Below, piece after piece: positions 8,966 through 18,212 of a stretch of 64,000 nt of DNA; within the stretch, counting starts at the first letter, position 1; every line of letters starts with the position of its first letter. A model generated the notes under the pieces. That model had not been told where the DNA came from, did not search any database, and saw only the letters and a program-made list of their open reading frames with translations. The stretch is taken from contig NZ_JADFBX010000022.1 in assembly GCF_015223055.1 (NCBI RefSeq), positions 1-64,000 on the forward strand, written 5' to 3'. The translations under genes and the position numbers were made by a program. This DNA is from Pedobacter sp. MC2016-24. Its GTDB lineage: Bacteria > Bacteroidota > Bacteroidia > Sphingobacteriales > Sphingobacteriaceae.

Positions 8966-10500
8966 CCAGACCAGTTGTCCCGGTCAAGACTTCGATAATG
9001 AATGGCTTCTGCCAAATGTTCAGGCTCAATGGCCTCACTTTTGGCAAGATCTGCAATGGTCCGGGAAACTTTAAGAATCCGGTCATAGGCACGTGCTGAG
9101 AGACCTAGTTTCTCCATTGCATTTTTAATTAATGTTTGACCGACTGGATCGATTTTACAGATTTTTCGGACCATGCTGGGACTCATTTGCGCATTGTAGT
9201 GCAAATCTTTGTTTGCTGAAAAGCGTTTGTCCTGGATCTCCCTGGCCTGGATCACCCTATCTCTGATGACCTCACTTTTTTCAGCTTCAGCAGCTGAAGT
9301 AAGGTCATTGAAGTTTACTGGGGTAACTTCTACGTGAAGATCTATCCTATCGAGTAACGGACCGGAAATTTTACTCAGGTATTTTTGAACGATGCCAGTA
9401 CCGCAAATACATTCCTTTTCCGGATGATTGTAAAATCCGCAAGGGCAAGGGTTCATGGAGGCGATCAACATGAAACTTGCAGGATATTCTACACACATTT
9501 TAGCCCTGGATATGGTCACATTTCGGTCTTCGAGGGGTTGTCTCATAACTTCAAGTACACTACGTTTAAATTCAGGCAATTCGTCCAGAAATAATACCCC
9601 ATTGTGTGCCAGGGATATTTCTCCAGGTTGGGGGTTTGCACCCCCGCCAACCAGGGCCATGTCTGAAATGGTATGATGCGGACTTCGATACGGTCTTTCT
9701 GTCATTAGTGAATCTGTAGCGTTCAGTTTTCCTGCTACGGAGTGTATTTTTGTCGTTTCCAGCGCTTCGTGTAAATTCAGAGGTGGTAAAATGGTGGGGA
9801 GTCGTTTGGCAAGCATAGTTTTTCCGGCTCCGGGCGGACCGATTAAAATGAGGTTATGGCCTCCGGCTGCGGCGATCTCCAGGGCACGTTTGATATTCTC
9901 TTGTCCTTTGACATCTGAAAAGTCATGCTCATAGCTACTTACTTTACTGAAAAATTCATCCCTGGTATTGACTAGTACCTGAGGAGGACATGTTGTTCCA
10001 TTGAAAAAAGAGATGACTTCAGTTAAATTTTTGAGGCCATAGACTTTGAGTTCCGAAACGATTGCTGCCTCCCTGGAATTATCTTTGGGTAGTATGAAAC
10101 CTTGAAATCCAGCTTCGCGTGCTTGAATGGCAATGGGTAGTGCGCCTTTTATTGGCTGTAAGCCGCCGTCTAAGGAAAGTTCTCCCATGATGAAGTACTT
10201 ATCTATGTCCGGATTCTCAATTTGGCCTGAGGCAGCTAAAATTGCGATTGCGATTGGAAGATCGTAAGATGAACCTTCTTTCCTAATGTCGGCCGGAGCC
10301 AGATTGATGACAATCTTTTGTCGGGGCATTTTTAATCCGGTAGATTGAATGGCGCTTTCAATTCTGCGGAGGCTCTCTTTGATGGCATTATCTGGCAAAC
10401 CAACGATGTGATATTTATTGCCGCCACCAATGCTTACCTCTATGGTTATGGTCAATGCATTTACACCGAAAACAGCACTTCCGTATGTTTTGATTAACAT
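8962..10500 (-). CDS. YifB/ComM family Mg-chelatase-like AAA+ ATPase
   Basis: 512 aa, the usual length for YifB/ComM. An N-terminal Lon-protease-like domain (about residues 20-165) precedes the AAA+ domain, with Walker A IGPPGAGKTMLAK at about 220 and Walker B GVLFLDELPEF at about 302. The C-terminal Mg-chelatase part carries SARAYDRILKVSRTIADL. A Zn-like cluster, CPCGFYNHPEKECIC, lies at about 355. ComM is a hexameric helicase that promotes branch migration during natural transformation in some bacteria; that role here is inferred from the family. No competence genes are adjacent. Confidence 0.93.
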   Translation of the reverse strand: MLIKTYGSAVFGVNALTITIEVSIGGGNKYHIVGLPDNAIKESLRRIESAIQSTGLKMPRQKIVINLAPADIRKEGSSYDLPIAIAILAASGQIENPDIDKYFIMGELSLDGGLQPIKGALPIAIQAREAGFQGFILPKDNSREAAIVSELKVYGLKNLTEVISFFNGTTCPPQVLVNTRDEFFSKVSSYEHDFSDVKGQENIKRALEIAAAGGHNLILIGPPGAGKTMLAKRLPTILPPLNLHEALETTKIHSVAGKLNATDSLMTERPYRSPHHTISDMALVGGGANPQPGEISLAHNGVLFLDELPEFKRSVLEVMRQPLEDRNVTISRAKMCVEYPASFMLIASMNPCPCGFYNHPEKECICGTGIVQKYLSKISGPLLDRIDLHVEVTPVNFNDLTSAAEAEKSEVIRDRVIQAREIQDKRFSANKDLHYNAQMSPSMVRKICKIDPVGQTLIKNAMEKLGLSARAYDRILKVSRTIADLAKSEAIEPEHLAEAIHYRSLDRDNWSG

Positions 10501-10582
10501 ATTTACATCTCATTAATGAAGTGTGAAACTATAGTGAAATGTGCTTAATGTGGTTAAAATGGAAGAACTTTATTTTTTACGG

Positions 10583-10616
10583 GGCAAAAAAAATCCCGGT
10601 CTGTTAAGACCGGGAT
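10583..10616 (-). terminator. intrinsic terminator of ffh
   Basis: A 10-bp perfect GC-rich stem (AATCCCGGTC paired with GACCGGGATT, 6-nt loop), followed on the minus strand by a run of T. It lies 17 bp after the ffh stop and before the yifB start region, separating the two genes. Confidence 0.9.
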
Positions 10617-10632
10617 TAAGTTATTTTTTGAA

Positions 10633-11973
10633 TTACATTTTTCCTTGCGGCATTTTGGGCATGTTACGCATCATTTTGGCGGCAGCTGCCGGATTTGAAA
10701 ATTGTTTCATCACTTTGCGCATGTCGTCAAACTGTTTAATCAATTTGGTTACATCCTCTACTTTATTTCCTGATCCTTTTGCAATACGTAATCTTCTGCT
10801 TTGCTGAATGACATCTGGATTTTCACGCTCATGCTTGGTCATGGATTGAATGATCGCTTCTACATTTTTGAAAGCATCATCTTCAATTTCCACGTTTTTC
10901 ATCATTTTTCCAACGCCAGGAATCATCCCCATCAAGTCTTTCATATTACCCATTTTCTTGATTTGTTGAATCTGGTTATAGAAATCGTTGAAGTCGAATT
11001 TGTTTTTGCGGATTTTCTTTTGAAGTTCTGCTGCTTCTTTTTCATCAAACTGTTGTTGGGCGCGTTCAACAAGGGAAACAACGTCACCCATACCTAAGAT
11101 ACGGGAAGCCATCCTTTCCGGATAAAATACGTCCAGTGCTTCCATTTTTTCACCAGTACCGATAAACTTAATTGGTTTATTGACTACTGATTTAATGGAA
11201 AGGGCAGCACCACCACGGGTATCACCATCTAATTTGGTTAATACCACACCGGTAAAGTCAAGTCTGTCGTTGAAGATCTTTGCGGTGTTGACGGCATCCT
11301 GACCAGTCATCGCATCTACAACGAATAATATTTCGTGAGGTTTCGTCTGTGCTTTTACTTCGGAGATCTCATTCATTAAACTTTCGTCAATCGATAAACG
11401 ACCGGCGGTATCAATGATGATTACGTTATTGTTGTTCTTTTTACCTTCAGCAATACCTTCAAGGGCAATTGCTACAGGATCTTTAGACGTTTTATTTGCA
11501 TAAACGGGAACGCCAACCTGTTCCGCTAAAATTTGTAACTGGTCTACTGCAGCCGGGCGGTACACGTCACCTGCCACCAATAATGGTTTTTTGCCTTTGC
11601 TTTTTAAATAAAGTGCCAGTTTACCCGTAAAGGTAGTTTTACCAGCACCGTTCAAACCGGCAATTAATATAATGGTTGGGTTATTTTTTAAATCAAGCTC
11701 AGTAACCTCACCACCCATTAAAGCAGTCAGCTCATCGTTCATTACCTTAGTCAGCAACTGACCCGGCGAAACCGAAGTCAATACATTTAAGCCTAATGCT
11801 TTCTCTTTAACCTCGTCTGTAAAGGTTTTTGCAGTTTTATAATTTACGTCGGCATCTAATAAAGCCTTACGGATTTCTTTCATGGTTTCAGCCACGTTGA
11901 TCTCTGTAATGCTGCCTTGTCCTTTTAAAACCTTAAACGCACGATCTAGCTTATCCTGTAAATTTTCAAACAT
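10633..11973 (-). CDS. ffh: signal recognition particle protein Ffh
   Basis: 446 aa. N domain (1-90), then the G domain with G1 GLNGAGKTTFTGKLA at about residue 106, G3 DTAGR at about 190 and G4 TKLDGDTRGG at about 246. The methionine-rich M domain (about 300-446) binds SRP RNA and signal sequences (MKDLMGMIPGVGKMMKN, then MMRNMPKMPQGKM at the end). It is a GTPase that brings ribosomes making membrane proteins to FtsY. It is a single gene with its own terminator. The SRP RNA gene was not seen in the window. Confidence 0.97.
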   Translation of the reverse strand: MFENLQDKLDRAFKVLKGQGSITEINVAETMKEIRKALLDADVNYKTAKTFTDEVKEKALGLNVLTSVSPGQLLTKVMNDELTALMGGEVTELDLKNNPTIILIAGLNGAGKTTFTGKLALYLKSKGKKPLLVAGDVYRPAAVDQLQILAEQVGVPVYANKTSKDPVAIALEGIAEGKKNNNNVIIIDTAGRLSIDESLMNEISEVKAQTKPHEILFVVDAMTGQDAVNTAKIFNDRLDFTGVVLTKLDGDTRGGAALSIKSVVNKPIKFIGTGEKMEALDVFYPERMASRILGMGDVVSLVERAQQQFDEKEAAELQKKIRKNKFDFNDFYNQIQQIKKMGNMKDLMGMIPGVGKMMKNVEIEDDAFKNVEAIIQSMTKHERENPDVIQQSRRLRIAKGSGNKVEDVTKLIKQFDDMRKVMKQFSNPAAAAKMMRNMPKMPQGKM

Positions 11974-12057
11974 TTTCTTTAATGCTTAGTGTTCAATTTT
12001 TTGTAAGTCCCAAAGTTATTAATTTTGGTGGTAATATTTATAAAGTATTCTAAGGGC

Positions 12058-13086
12058 TTAACGTGGGAAGACAAACATGACGCCAAGGGCCAGGGTTTGG
12101 TTTCCTTGTATTTTTGGATCCGTGTCTCGGTCAAACAAACCTACCCCTGTAAGCGAGACGTTCATCAATCGATTTAGTTTAGATGTGATCGACACATCTA
12201 GCCTATGATCAATATTGACCAATGCACGGTCATATGGGATAAACATCTGGTATCTGGCTTTTAAAAGCGTATTGGTAAAAACCTCTTTCTCAAAATTACT
12301 TACGATTTGAAAGGCCAATTCGTTTTTGAATTTCTTGCCAAAGTCTACGCCATATTTTGTTTGAGACTTGCTAATTTTGCTTGGTTCGTTTGCATCTTTT
12401 GCTAAATATATTGCTGTATCCAACACAAAGGTTTGTCTCGCACTCCCTGTACCAATACGTGTAGAGAAGTATTTATTCGGTTTATACTCAAAACCGAAAG
12501 ATTCTGTAAGATACCCCGGTGACATGAATTTGGAAATCAGATTTGGAAATTCATTACCCTCTTTTGTTCTGGTATAAGAAAATCCAGAATCAAATTGTGA
12601 TTCAAAATTCACAGATCCAAAGAAATACCAGTTTTTAGACAATTGTATTGCGGCCTTATTGTCCCAGAAAATCCTATCCCTGGTTTTCTTTTGCAGCTGA
12701 TCTTTATTCTTTACCTTACCATATTCGAGGATCAGTTCGCTTACATAGCTATAATTTTCCTTGCTATATTCGGCTTTATAATTTACTACTCCGCCTACCG
12801 CAATGGAGTTTACGCCACCACCTTTCCAGTTATTTGAAAAAGTAGCCTGGTTCACATTGATCCCTACAGAGGTGCGGGTTTTCCAATAATTCACTTTAGC
12901 ATCAACAACCATAGGCGAAATCACCACTGGTTTAAACTGTAAATTACCCATGCGGCTTGGCAAGGGGCTACGTTTCAATTTAATGTCTAACCCTTTGGTA
13001 TTAATCGGGATGGTGTCAATCTCTTGTGCGTGTAAAATTGTTGATCCAACAAAAACGAACAGTAAGCAAGCATAAAAACTCTTCAT
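12058..13086 (-). CDS. DUF3078 family outer-membrane protein
   Basis: 342 aa from the ATG at 13086, which gives a clean signal peptide (MKSFYACLL through LHAQ); an upstream TTG would add six residues and blur it. The DUF3078 signature is clear: YWKTRTSVGINVNQATFSNN, then WKGGGVNSIAVGGVVNYKA (about residues 80-110), followed by beta strands with alternating aromatics to the end. The family is a Bacteroidota outer-membrane barrel-like group of unknown function. It stands alone, 84 bp from the ffh start. Confidence 0.85.
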   Translation of the reverse strand: MKSFYACLLFVFVGSTILHAQEIDTIPINTKGLDIKLKRSPLPSRMGNLQFKPVVISPMVVDAKVNYWKTRTSVGINVNQATFSNNWKGGGVNSIAVGGVVNYKAEYSKENYSYVSELILEYGKVKNKDQLQKKTRDRIFWDNKAAIQLSKNWYFFGSVNFESQFDSGFSYTRTKEGNEFPNLISKFMSPGYLTESFGFEYKPNKYFSTRIGTGSARQTFVLDTAIYLAKDANEPSKISKSQTKYGVDFGKKFKNELAFQIVSNFEKEVFTNTLLKARYQMFIPYDRALVNIDHRLDVSITSKLNRLMNVSLTGVGLFDRDTDPKIQGNQTLALGVMFVFPR

Positions 13087-13169
13087 CTTTACAAAGAAAA
13101 ACAAAATTGTTGCTTATTAAAAGTTTAATGCTAAACTATTTGGATAAATGAGCAGATGAGCCGGTCCGG

Positions 13170-13493
13170 TTAAAGATATTTTGCCCAGGAAAAAAAACGT
13201 CTTTGTTTAAGATATTCCAGGTTTTGATCGCAGGCATAAGCCTCTTTTTCGAAAACGATGTGGAAATAAGCCTGATCATGATTTTTATACTTCATGAGGT
13301 TGATCAGATAGTTCAGCAAATACAAAACATAAAAAGGGATAATCAATAGTTCGAGTTGCTGACGGAAGTGAATTTTTTCATGATTGACCAGCACAAAATC
13401 TGACTGCAGGCGTTTCTCTTTCAAAATGATGAAGGGAAAAATAGCCATGGCGTTGGCCGGAAGCTTTTTGTATACTAAAAAATACGGTTTCAA
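13170..13493 (-). CDS. hypothetical protein with a HEKIH motif (BlaR1/M56-like fragment)
   Basis: 107 aa. It contains NHEKIHFRQQLELLIIPFYV (about residues 38-57), an HExxH-like zinc motif followed by a hydrophobic stretch. This recalls the metal-binding helix of M56/BlaR1 peptidases, but far shorter than that family. The start is TTG at 13493, overlapping the TGA stop of the upstream gene (TTGA), so expression is probably coupled. Small Bacteroidota proteins of this form are common and uncharacterised. Whether it is an active peptidase is unclear. Confidence 0.5.
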   Translation of the reverse strand: MKPYFLVYKKLPANAMAIFPFIILKEKRLQSDFVLVNHEKIHFRQQLELLIIPFYVLYLLNYLINLMKYKNHDQAYFHIVFEKEAYACDQNLEYLKQRRFFSWAKYL

Positions 13494-14242
13494 AACTGTT
13501 CAACCTTTACTTTCGGCAATGGAGGAAGCCTGAATGCCGCAGGATTTCGTTTATAACTCGCATAATTGTTTTTCAGGTATACGACAAAAGCATAATCAGA
13601 CGCGCTTAAAACAAAGTCATAAGTTGGGCGGTATTGGTTCATGAAGTCTTCAGCTTCAAAATCACCGATCTGTAATACCCGTTTTACATAATCGGGTTTA
13701 AACCGATAATCAATAATGGCTTCTTTATAGTCGCGTTCAATAATCTTTTGTAAATGACGGGCATTTTTACCATCCCTGCTTAGCAAATTATAAATGGCAT
13801 CAATGCCCAGGCCAACGCCACCAAGGCCCAGATTTAGCAAATCCTTTGCTTTCCCCTTATCCAGTGCATATTTGTATTCCTTTAAAGATTTTTCATGCAG
13901 TTCCTTCGGCGTGTATTTACTGCCCAGGATAGAAACCTCACGTAATGTAATGCCAAGGGGTTTGAGTTGAAAATAAATGGCTTTATGGTCATTGATTACT
14001 ACGGTGTCCAGTCCATAACCTTGCAGTACAGCAAACAGGGTGTCACCTACACTGGCTTTGATGTTAAATTCCCCTTTAGGCGTATTGTATATCCCTTCAT
14101 CGTTGTGTGGATTGTAGATATAGACTTTAGCCAGGCGTAACTTTGATTCTTTGTCTATGACAAAGCCCTGCACTGTTGTACTTTGTGCAATGGCCTCAAT
14201 GGCAAAGCAATATAGAAATATGAATAGACTAAAAAATTTCAT
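13490..14242 (-). CDS. carboxypeptidase-like regulatory domain protein
   Basis: 250 aa with a signal peptide (residues 1-19, ending AIAQ). Residues 22-95 form a CarboxypepD_reg-like beta-sandwich (VQGFVIDKESKLRLAKVYIY, then GEFNIKASVGDTLFAVLQGY), the domain also found at the N-terminus of SusC proteins. The remainder (about 105-250) is helical with no known motif. There is no barrel, so it is a free periplasmic or surface protein. It overlaps the small HEKIH gene downstream. Confidence 0.7.
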   Translation of the reverse strand: MKFFSLFIFLYCFAIEAIAQSTTVQGFVIDKESKLRLAKVYIYNPHNDEGIYNTPKGEFNIKASVGDTLFAVLQGYGLDTVVINDHKAIYFQLKPLGITLREVSILGSKYTPKELHEKSLKEYKYALDKGKAKDLLNLGLGGVGLGIDAIYNLLSRDGKNARHLQKIIERDYKEAIIDYRFKPDYVKRVLQIGDFEAEDFMNQYRPTYDFVLSASDYAFVVYLKNNYASYKRNPAAFRLPPLPKVKVEQF

Positions 14243-14291
14243 GGAAACACAAAGCTACAAGATAACTATACGGCCTTAATAAACATTAACA

Positions 14292-15179
14292 TTATTTAAC
14301 TAACAGCAATTTTTGGCCGATTTTGATCCCTTCATCACTTAAGTTGTTTAGTTCTTTCAATTGTTCTACTGTTAAATTGAATCGTTTGGAGATGTTGTAT
14401 AAGGTATCTCCTTTTTTTACAATGTAAGTCGTATCCTTTGTTGAAGGTAAGGTTATCACAGGAGGAGCCTTTGTGGTATCAATGTTGTTTGTGATGATAA
14501 TTTGCTTTGAAGGTGGAATCGCTACAGGTGTAAATTCCTTTTTTTCGTTTGGGATATTCGCATTGATCTCTGTAAATACTTTGTCCTCACGTTTTAACTT
14601 TTCTTTTTCTGATTCAGACTGATCGTATTGATACAATTGGTATTTGTCAATGATGTTGATCAGCATATCAGGATATTTAGGATTTGTGGCATAGCCTGCC
14701 TGTTTTAAACCCAATGCCCAGTTTTTATAATCGTTTTTATCAAGCTCAAATAAAAAGCTATACCGTTTTCGTTTTAGGAAGGTAGAATGGTCTTTGTAAG
14801 ATTCACGCGCATCTTTATATACCCTAAAGCAATCATTGGCTTTGTCATCATCTTTAAAATAGCCCTTGCCTTTCCATTCGGAAGTACACTTGATGCCAAA
14901 ATGATTGTTTGCATATTTGGCGAGGCTGCTATTTCCACTTCCGGACTCAATGATGCCCTGGGCCAGGGTAATGCTGGCCGGAATGCCGTAAGTATTCATC
15001 TCTTCAATGGCAACACCTTTAAAGGCCTCAATATAGTTCAGGGTTGTATAACTTTTGATATCTGGATTGGCCTTATTGGCTGCCTTTTCGATTTGCTTAT
15101 TGTTACGTGAGTATTTTCTTGTTTTACAAGAACTGAACAACAAAAGGGCTAAGGCCAGTGTCAATAGTACTCTATTCAT
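14292..15179 (-). CDS. glucosaminidase-domain lipoprotein with C-terminal LysM
   Basis: 295 aa. The lipobox is near FSSC (Cys18). The glucosaminidase (GH73-like) domain spans about residues 48-180 (YGIPASITLAQGIIESGSGN, with the catalytic-type Glu in IIESGSG, then FGIKC). A Pro/Thr-rich linker leads to a single LysM at about 250-295 (YIVKKGDTLYNISKRFNLTV). The family cleaves N-acetylglucosaminyl bonds in peptidoglycan, and LysM binds the glycan. It shares the A of its start with the stop of the upstream paralogue (TAATG), so the two form an operon. Confidence 0.88.
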   Translation of the reverse strand: MNRVLLTLALALLLFSSCKTRKYSRNNKQIEKAANKANPDIKSYTTLNYIEAFKGVAIEEMNTYGIPASITLAQGIIESGSGNSSLAKYANNHFGIKCTSEWKGKGYFKDDDKANDCFRVYKDARESYKDHSTFLKRKRYSFLFELDKNDYKNWALGLKQAGYATNPKYPDMLINIIDKYQLYQYDQSESEKEKLKREDKVFTEINANIPNEKKEFTPVAIPPSKQIIITNNIDTTKAPPVITLPSTKDTTYIVKKGDTLYNISKRFNLTVEQLKELNNLSDEGIKIGQKLLLVK

Positions 15180-15865
15180 TATATTTTTATTTTTTGTCCG
15201 GGTTTAAGGGCGGCAGACTTCATTCCGTTTTTACGCATTAAACTTTTGGTAGTTGTTTGATGCAATTTAGCAATACGGCCTAAATTGTCGCCACTTTTTA
15301 CCGTATATATCTTTTTTGATCTGGTATTTCCGGCTAATTTCCGACTTAAGCGAAGCGTTGGGAGCGGGGGTTCGATGTAGTCGTCCGGTCTTTCATCGTA
15401 CTGAAAAAGCTCGTGTTTTTTGATCAGACCAATAACCTGAGCTGCCCATGAACGGCTATGTGCATACCCCCCGCGTTGAATACCTCTGGCCCATGCCCTA
15501 TAGTCATATTGATCCAAACGGTCGAATAGGGGTTGATAGTACGATCTGCCTTGCAAAAACTCAATGAAATGATCGTAAGAAGCTTCTATAGTTTCATAAT
15601 CGCGATAAGAAGAGCGAATCTCCGTATTGCTGTTTGGCCCTTTGATGCCAAAGTGATTGTTCATATACCTTGCTATTTTGCTATTGCCGGAAGCCGATTC
15701 ATGGATGGCGATGGCCATAATCAGACTGGCGGGAATTTTATACAATCGCATCAGGCTTTGCGCATATTCAATATGATCATCTATGTACTGCTGAGTGGTT
15801 TGGGCTTTTGCTGTACAAGCAATTAATGTGATACTTAGCCAAACCCAACATGTTTTTTTAATCAT
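15179..15865 (-). CDS. glucosaminidase-domain protein with C-terminal LysM
   Basis: 228 aa. Signal peptide 1-21 (ending KAQ). The glucosaminidase domain lies at about residues 30-160 (YKIPASLIMAIAIHESASGN, catalytic-type Glu in IHESASG, then NHFGIKG). One LysM lies at about 183-228 (YTVKSGDNLGRIAKLHQTT). It is a shorter, soluble paralogue of the lipoprotein encoded just downstream, so one enzyme is free and one is lipid-anchored. The stop is 2 bp upstream of that of the methyltransferase... the methyltransferase gene precedes it in the same direction with a 2-bp spacer. Confidence 0.88.
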   Translation of the reverse strand: MIKKTCWVWLSITLIACTAKAQTTQQYIDDHIEYAQSLMRLYKIPASLIMAIAIHESASGNSKIARYMNNHFGIKGPNSNTEIRSSYRDYETIEASYDHFIEFLQGRSYYQPLFDRLDQYDYRAWARGIQRGGYAHSRSWAAQVIGLIKKHELFQYDERPDDYIEPPLPTLRLSRKLAGNTRSKKIYTVKSGDNLGRIAKLHQTTTKSLMRKNGMKSAALKPGQKIKI

Positions 15866-15867
15866 AA

Positions 15868-16503
15868 CTATTTTTTTCTGATGATAAACAGACCGTCCCT
15901 AACCGGGAGGATGAGTTTTTCTACCCGATCATCGGCTGCTATTTTATCATTAAATGTGCTGATGTTCCTGGTGTCTTTGTCTTGCTGGCTATTTAAAACC
16001 TTGCCACTCCACAGGACATTGTCTACAATAATTAATCCCCCCGGTCTTAAGCGGTCAAATACCAGATCATAATAGGTACCATTGTTTTTCTTGTCAGCAT
16101 CAATAAAAATCAGGTCAAAAGTCTCGTCCAGTTCATTTACCGTTTTCGTAGCATCACCTAAAATGTATTTAATCTGTTTGTTAAACGCTGAAGCTTCGAA
16201 GTGACCACGAACCATTTCTTCCAGTTCTTCATTGATGTCGAGGGTGTAAATAATTCCATCGGCAGTGAGACCTTCAGCAAGGCAAAGTGTTGCGTAGCCT
16301 GTGAATGTCCCTATTTCCAGAATGCGGTTGGGACTGATCATTTTACTTAACATACTCAATACACGGCCCTGATAATGGCCGGAGAGCATTCTTGGCATCA
16401 GAACTTTTAAATTGGTTTCCCGGTCTATCTTTTTGAGTAGCTCATTTTCCGGCTCGCAATAATTGAGCAGCAGCTGCTGCATGTCTTCTTGTATCAAACT
16501 CAT
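15868..16503 (-). CDS. class I SAM-dependent O-methyltransferase (caffeoyl-CoA/catechol type)
   Basis: 211 aa from the ATG at 16503 (N-terminus SLIQEDMQQ). A longer reading frame running into ruvX exists but lacks family similarity. The SAM site is ILEIGTFTGYATLCLAEGL (about residues 61-79). The metal and catalytic region is IFIDADKKNNGTYYD, followed by IIVDNVLWSGKVL, matching the cation-dependent methyltransferase_3 family. The acceptor is unknown. It follows ruvX by 16 bp and precedes the glucosaminidase pair, so ruvX, this gene and the two cell-wall hydrolases probably form one transcript. Confidence 0.88.
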   Translation of the reverse strand: MSLIQEDMQQLLLNYCEPENELLKKIDRETNLKVLMPRMLSGHYQGRVLSMLSKMISPNRILEIGTFTGYATLCLAEGLTADGIIYTLDINEELEEMVRGHFEASAFNKQIKYILGDATKTVNELDETFDLIFIDADKKNNGTYYDLVFDRLRPGGLIIVDNVLWSGKVLNSQQDKDTRNISTFNDKIAADDRVEKLILPVRDGLFIIRKK

Positions 16504-16519
16504 AAATTCCGGACTTTCT

Positions 16520-16936
16520 TTATGAACGGTATTGTTCCATAAAATATTGTAAAATGATGGTTGCCGATATGGTGTCAACCCTTTCTTTGTTCTGGCGATC
16601 CTGTTTTTTTAAACCGCTTTGCATGATGGCCTGATGTGCCAGTTTGGAAGTGAAGCGCTCGTCAATCCAATGTTGTGGGATATCAGGGAATGTTTTTTTT
16701 AAAGTCCTTGAGAAGCCCTTAACATGCTGCGCAGAATCAGATGGCGAACCGTCCATTTGTTTAGGATCACCGAGTACAAAGGCTTCTATATCCTCTTTTA
16801 ACATGTATTTTTTTAGGTAATCTATAATATCCTTAGGATGTATGGTGTCTAATCCGGTTGCAATAATTTGAAGCGGATCAGTTACAGCAATGCCGATACG
16901 TTTGGTGCCATAGTCAAAAGCGAGTATACGTGCCAT
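16520..16936 (-). CDS. ruvX: YqgF/RuvX Holliday-junction resolvase-like protein
   Basis: 138 aa, the usual length. An RNase H-like fold with the three expected acidic sites: LAFDYGTKRIGIAVTDPL at the N-terminus, VLGDPKQMDGSPSD in the middle (about 54-67) and WIDERFTSKLA (about 90). YqgF proteins act in 16S rRNA 5'-end maturation or as putative Holliday-junction resolvases; which applies here is unknown. It is the first gene of the leftward unit with the methyltransferase and two glucosaminidases. Confidence 0.92.
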   Translation of the reverse strand: MARILAFDYGTKRIGIAVTDPLQIIATGLDTIHPKDIIDYLKKYMLKEDIEAFVLGDPKQMDGSPSDSAQHVKGFSRTLKKTFPDIPQHWIDERFTSKLAHQAIMQSGLKKQDRQNKERVDTISATIILQYFMEQYRS

Positions 16937-17061
16937 AAGGGTTGATTAAATATAAATTAAATGAAAAATGTCTCCAAAGGTAAACATATCAGAACTAATC
17001 TGGCTGAAACTGTTGGGGTATTGGTCATTGCTTTTCTTAAAATTTTGCTATTTTGCACCAA

Positions 17062-18210
17062 ATGCAGTTTAAGGATATCATCGGACAAGAAAGTATAAAA
17101 GCACAGTTATTGCAAACTGTTGCGGAGAATAGAATTAGCCATGCGCAGCTATTTCTTTCCTGTGATGGTAGTGGTGCACTGCCTTTGGCGATTGCCTACG
17201 CACAGTACATCAATTGTCTGGATAAAAGCCCTACAGATAGCTGCGGGGTCTGTTCTTCTTGTCGAAAGTATGAACGGTATATTCACCCGGATCTTCATTT
17301 TTCTTACCCGTTTTTTGCTTCGAAAGATGTCAGGACCGCGGTTGATGTTTTAGAAGAATGGCGCAGTATGCTGCTTGCAGATTCCTATTTTGACATGGAT
17401 ATCTGGCGTTCCAAACTCAGTGCGGAAAATAAACAAGCCAATATTAATATTGCGGAATGTCATGATATTATAAAAAAGCTAAGTTACAAAGCTTTCGAAG
17501 CAGGAACGAAAGTGCTCATTATGTGGTTGCCTGAATATCTGGATAAAGAAGGCAATTCCTTGCTTAAAATCATTGAAGAACCACCGCAAAATACCCTTTT
17601 TATATTAGTTGCGAATAATCAGGAGCAAATCTTGTCGACACTTTTGTCACGTACGCAAATCGTCAAGATTCCTAAGCTTTCCCATGCAACAGTGGAAAGT
17701 TATTTAATGGATAAACAGCTGCTGTCAGAACAATTGGCTACCGAATATAGCTTTTTAGCTGATGGCAATTTGATTGATGCCAAAGCTCTGGTATCCAGTA
17801 CGCATAATGAAAATGCAGATAAATTTGCCGAATGGTTGCGGATGGGTTATGGCAACAAAGTTTTGGACTTGACTGGTTTTGTAGAGCAGGCCGCAAGCTG
17901 GGGCAGGGAAAATCAGAAGAATTTTTTAAAGTATGGAATCAGCTTTTTGCGTGAATGTAGTTTGTTGTTAAGTGGTGCCGATGAATTGGTAAAGTTACCG
18001 GCCAGGGCATTGGAAACTGCGAAAAAGTTGTCAACCCATGTGTTGGACTTGAACATGGCAGATGCGATTATTGCAGAACTGGAAAAGGCTCATTACCATA
18101 TCGAAAGAAATGCAAACCCTAAAATTCTGTTTTTAGATGTATCTTTACAACTGGTTAAAATAATTAAGTTTAAAACGTTCCCGAAAGGGACTCAATATAT
18201 ATACAATTAG
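17062..18210 (+). CDS. holB: DNA polymerase III subunit delta'-like protein
   Basis: 382 aa from the ATG at 17062 (MQFKDIIGQ); an in-frame TTG three codons earlier is less likely. The N-terminal AAA+ region begins FKDIIGQESIKAQLLQTV with no intact Walker A, as expected for delta'. The four-cysteine zinc site is seen at CLDKSPTDSCGVCSSCRKY. The sensor region is IEEPPQNTLFILVANNQEQI, then LSRTQIVKIP. It is part of the clamp loader that places the sliding clamp on DNA. The stop is 2 bp before ricT, and gldH follows ricT, a conserved Bacteroidota order. Confidence 0.93.
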   Translation: MQFKDIIGQESIKAQLLQTVAENRISHAQLFLSCDGSGALPLAIAYAQYINCLDKSPTDSCGVCSSCRKYERYIHPDLHFSYPFFASKDVRTAVDVLEEWRSMLLADSYFDMDIWRSKLSAENKQANINIAECHDIIKKLSYKAFEAGTKVLIMWLPEYLDKEGNSLLKIIEEPPQNTLFILVANNQEQILSTLLSRTQIVKIPKLSHATVESYLMDKQLLSEQLATEYSFLADGNLIDAKALVSSTHNENADKFAEWLRMGYGNKVLDLTGFVEQAASWGRENQKNFLKYGISFLRECSLLLSGADELVKLPARALETAKKLSTHVLDLNMADAIIAELEKAHYHIERNANPKILFLDVSLQLVKIIKFKTFPKGTQYIYN

Positions 18211-18212
18211 TT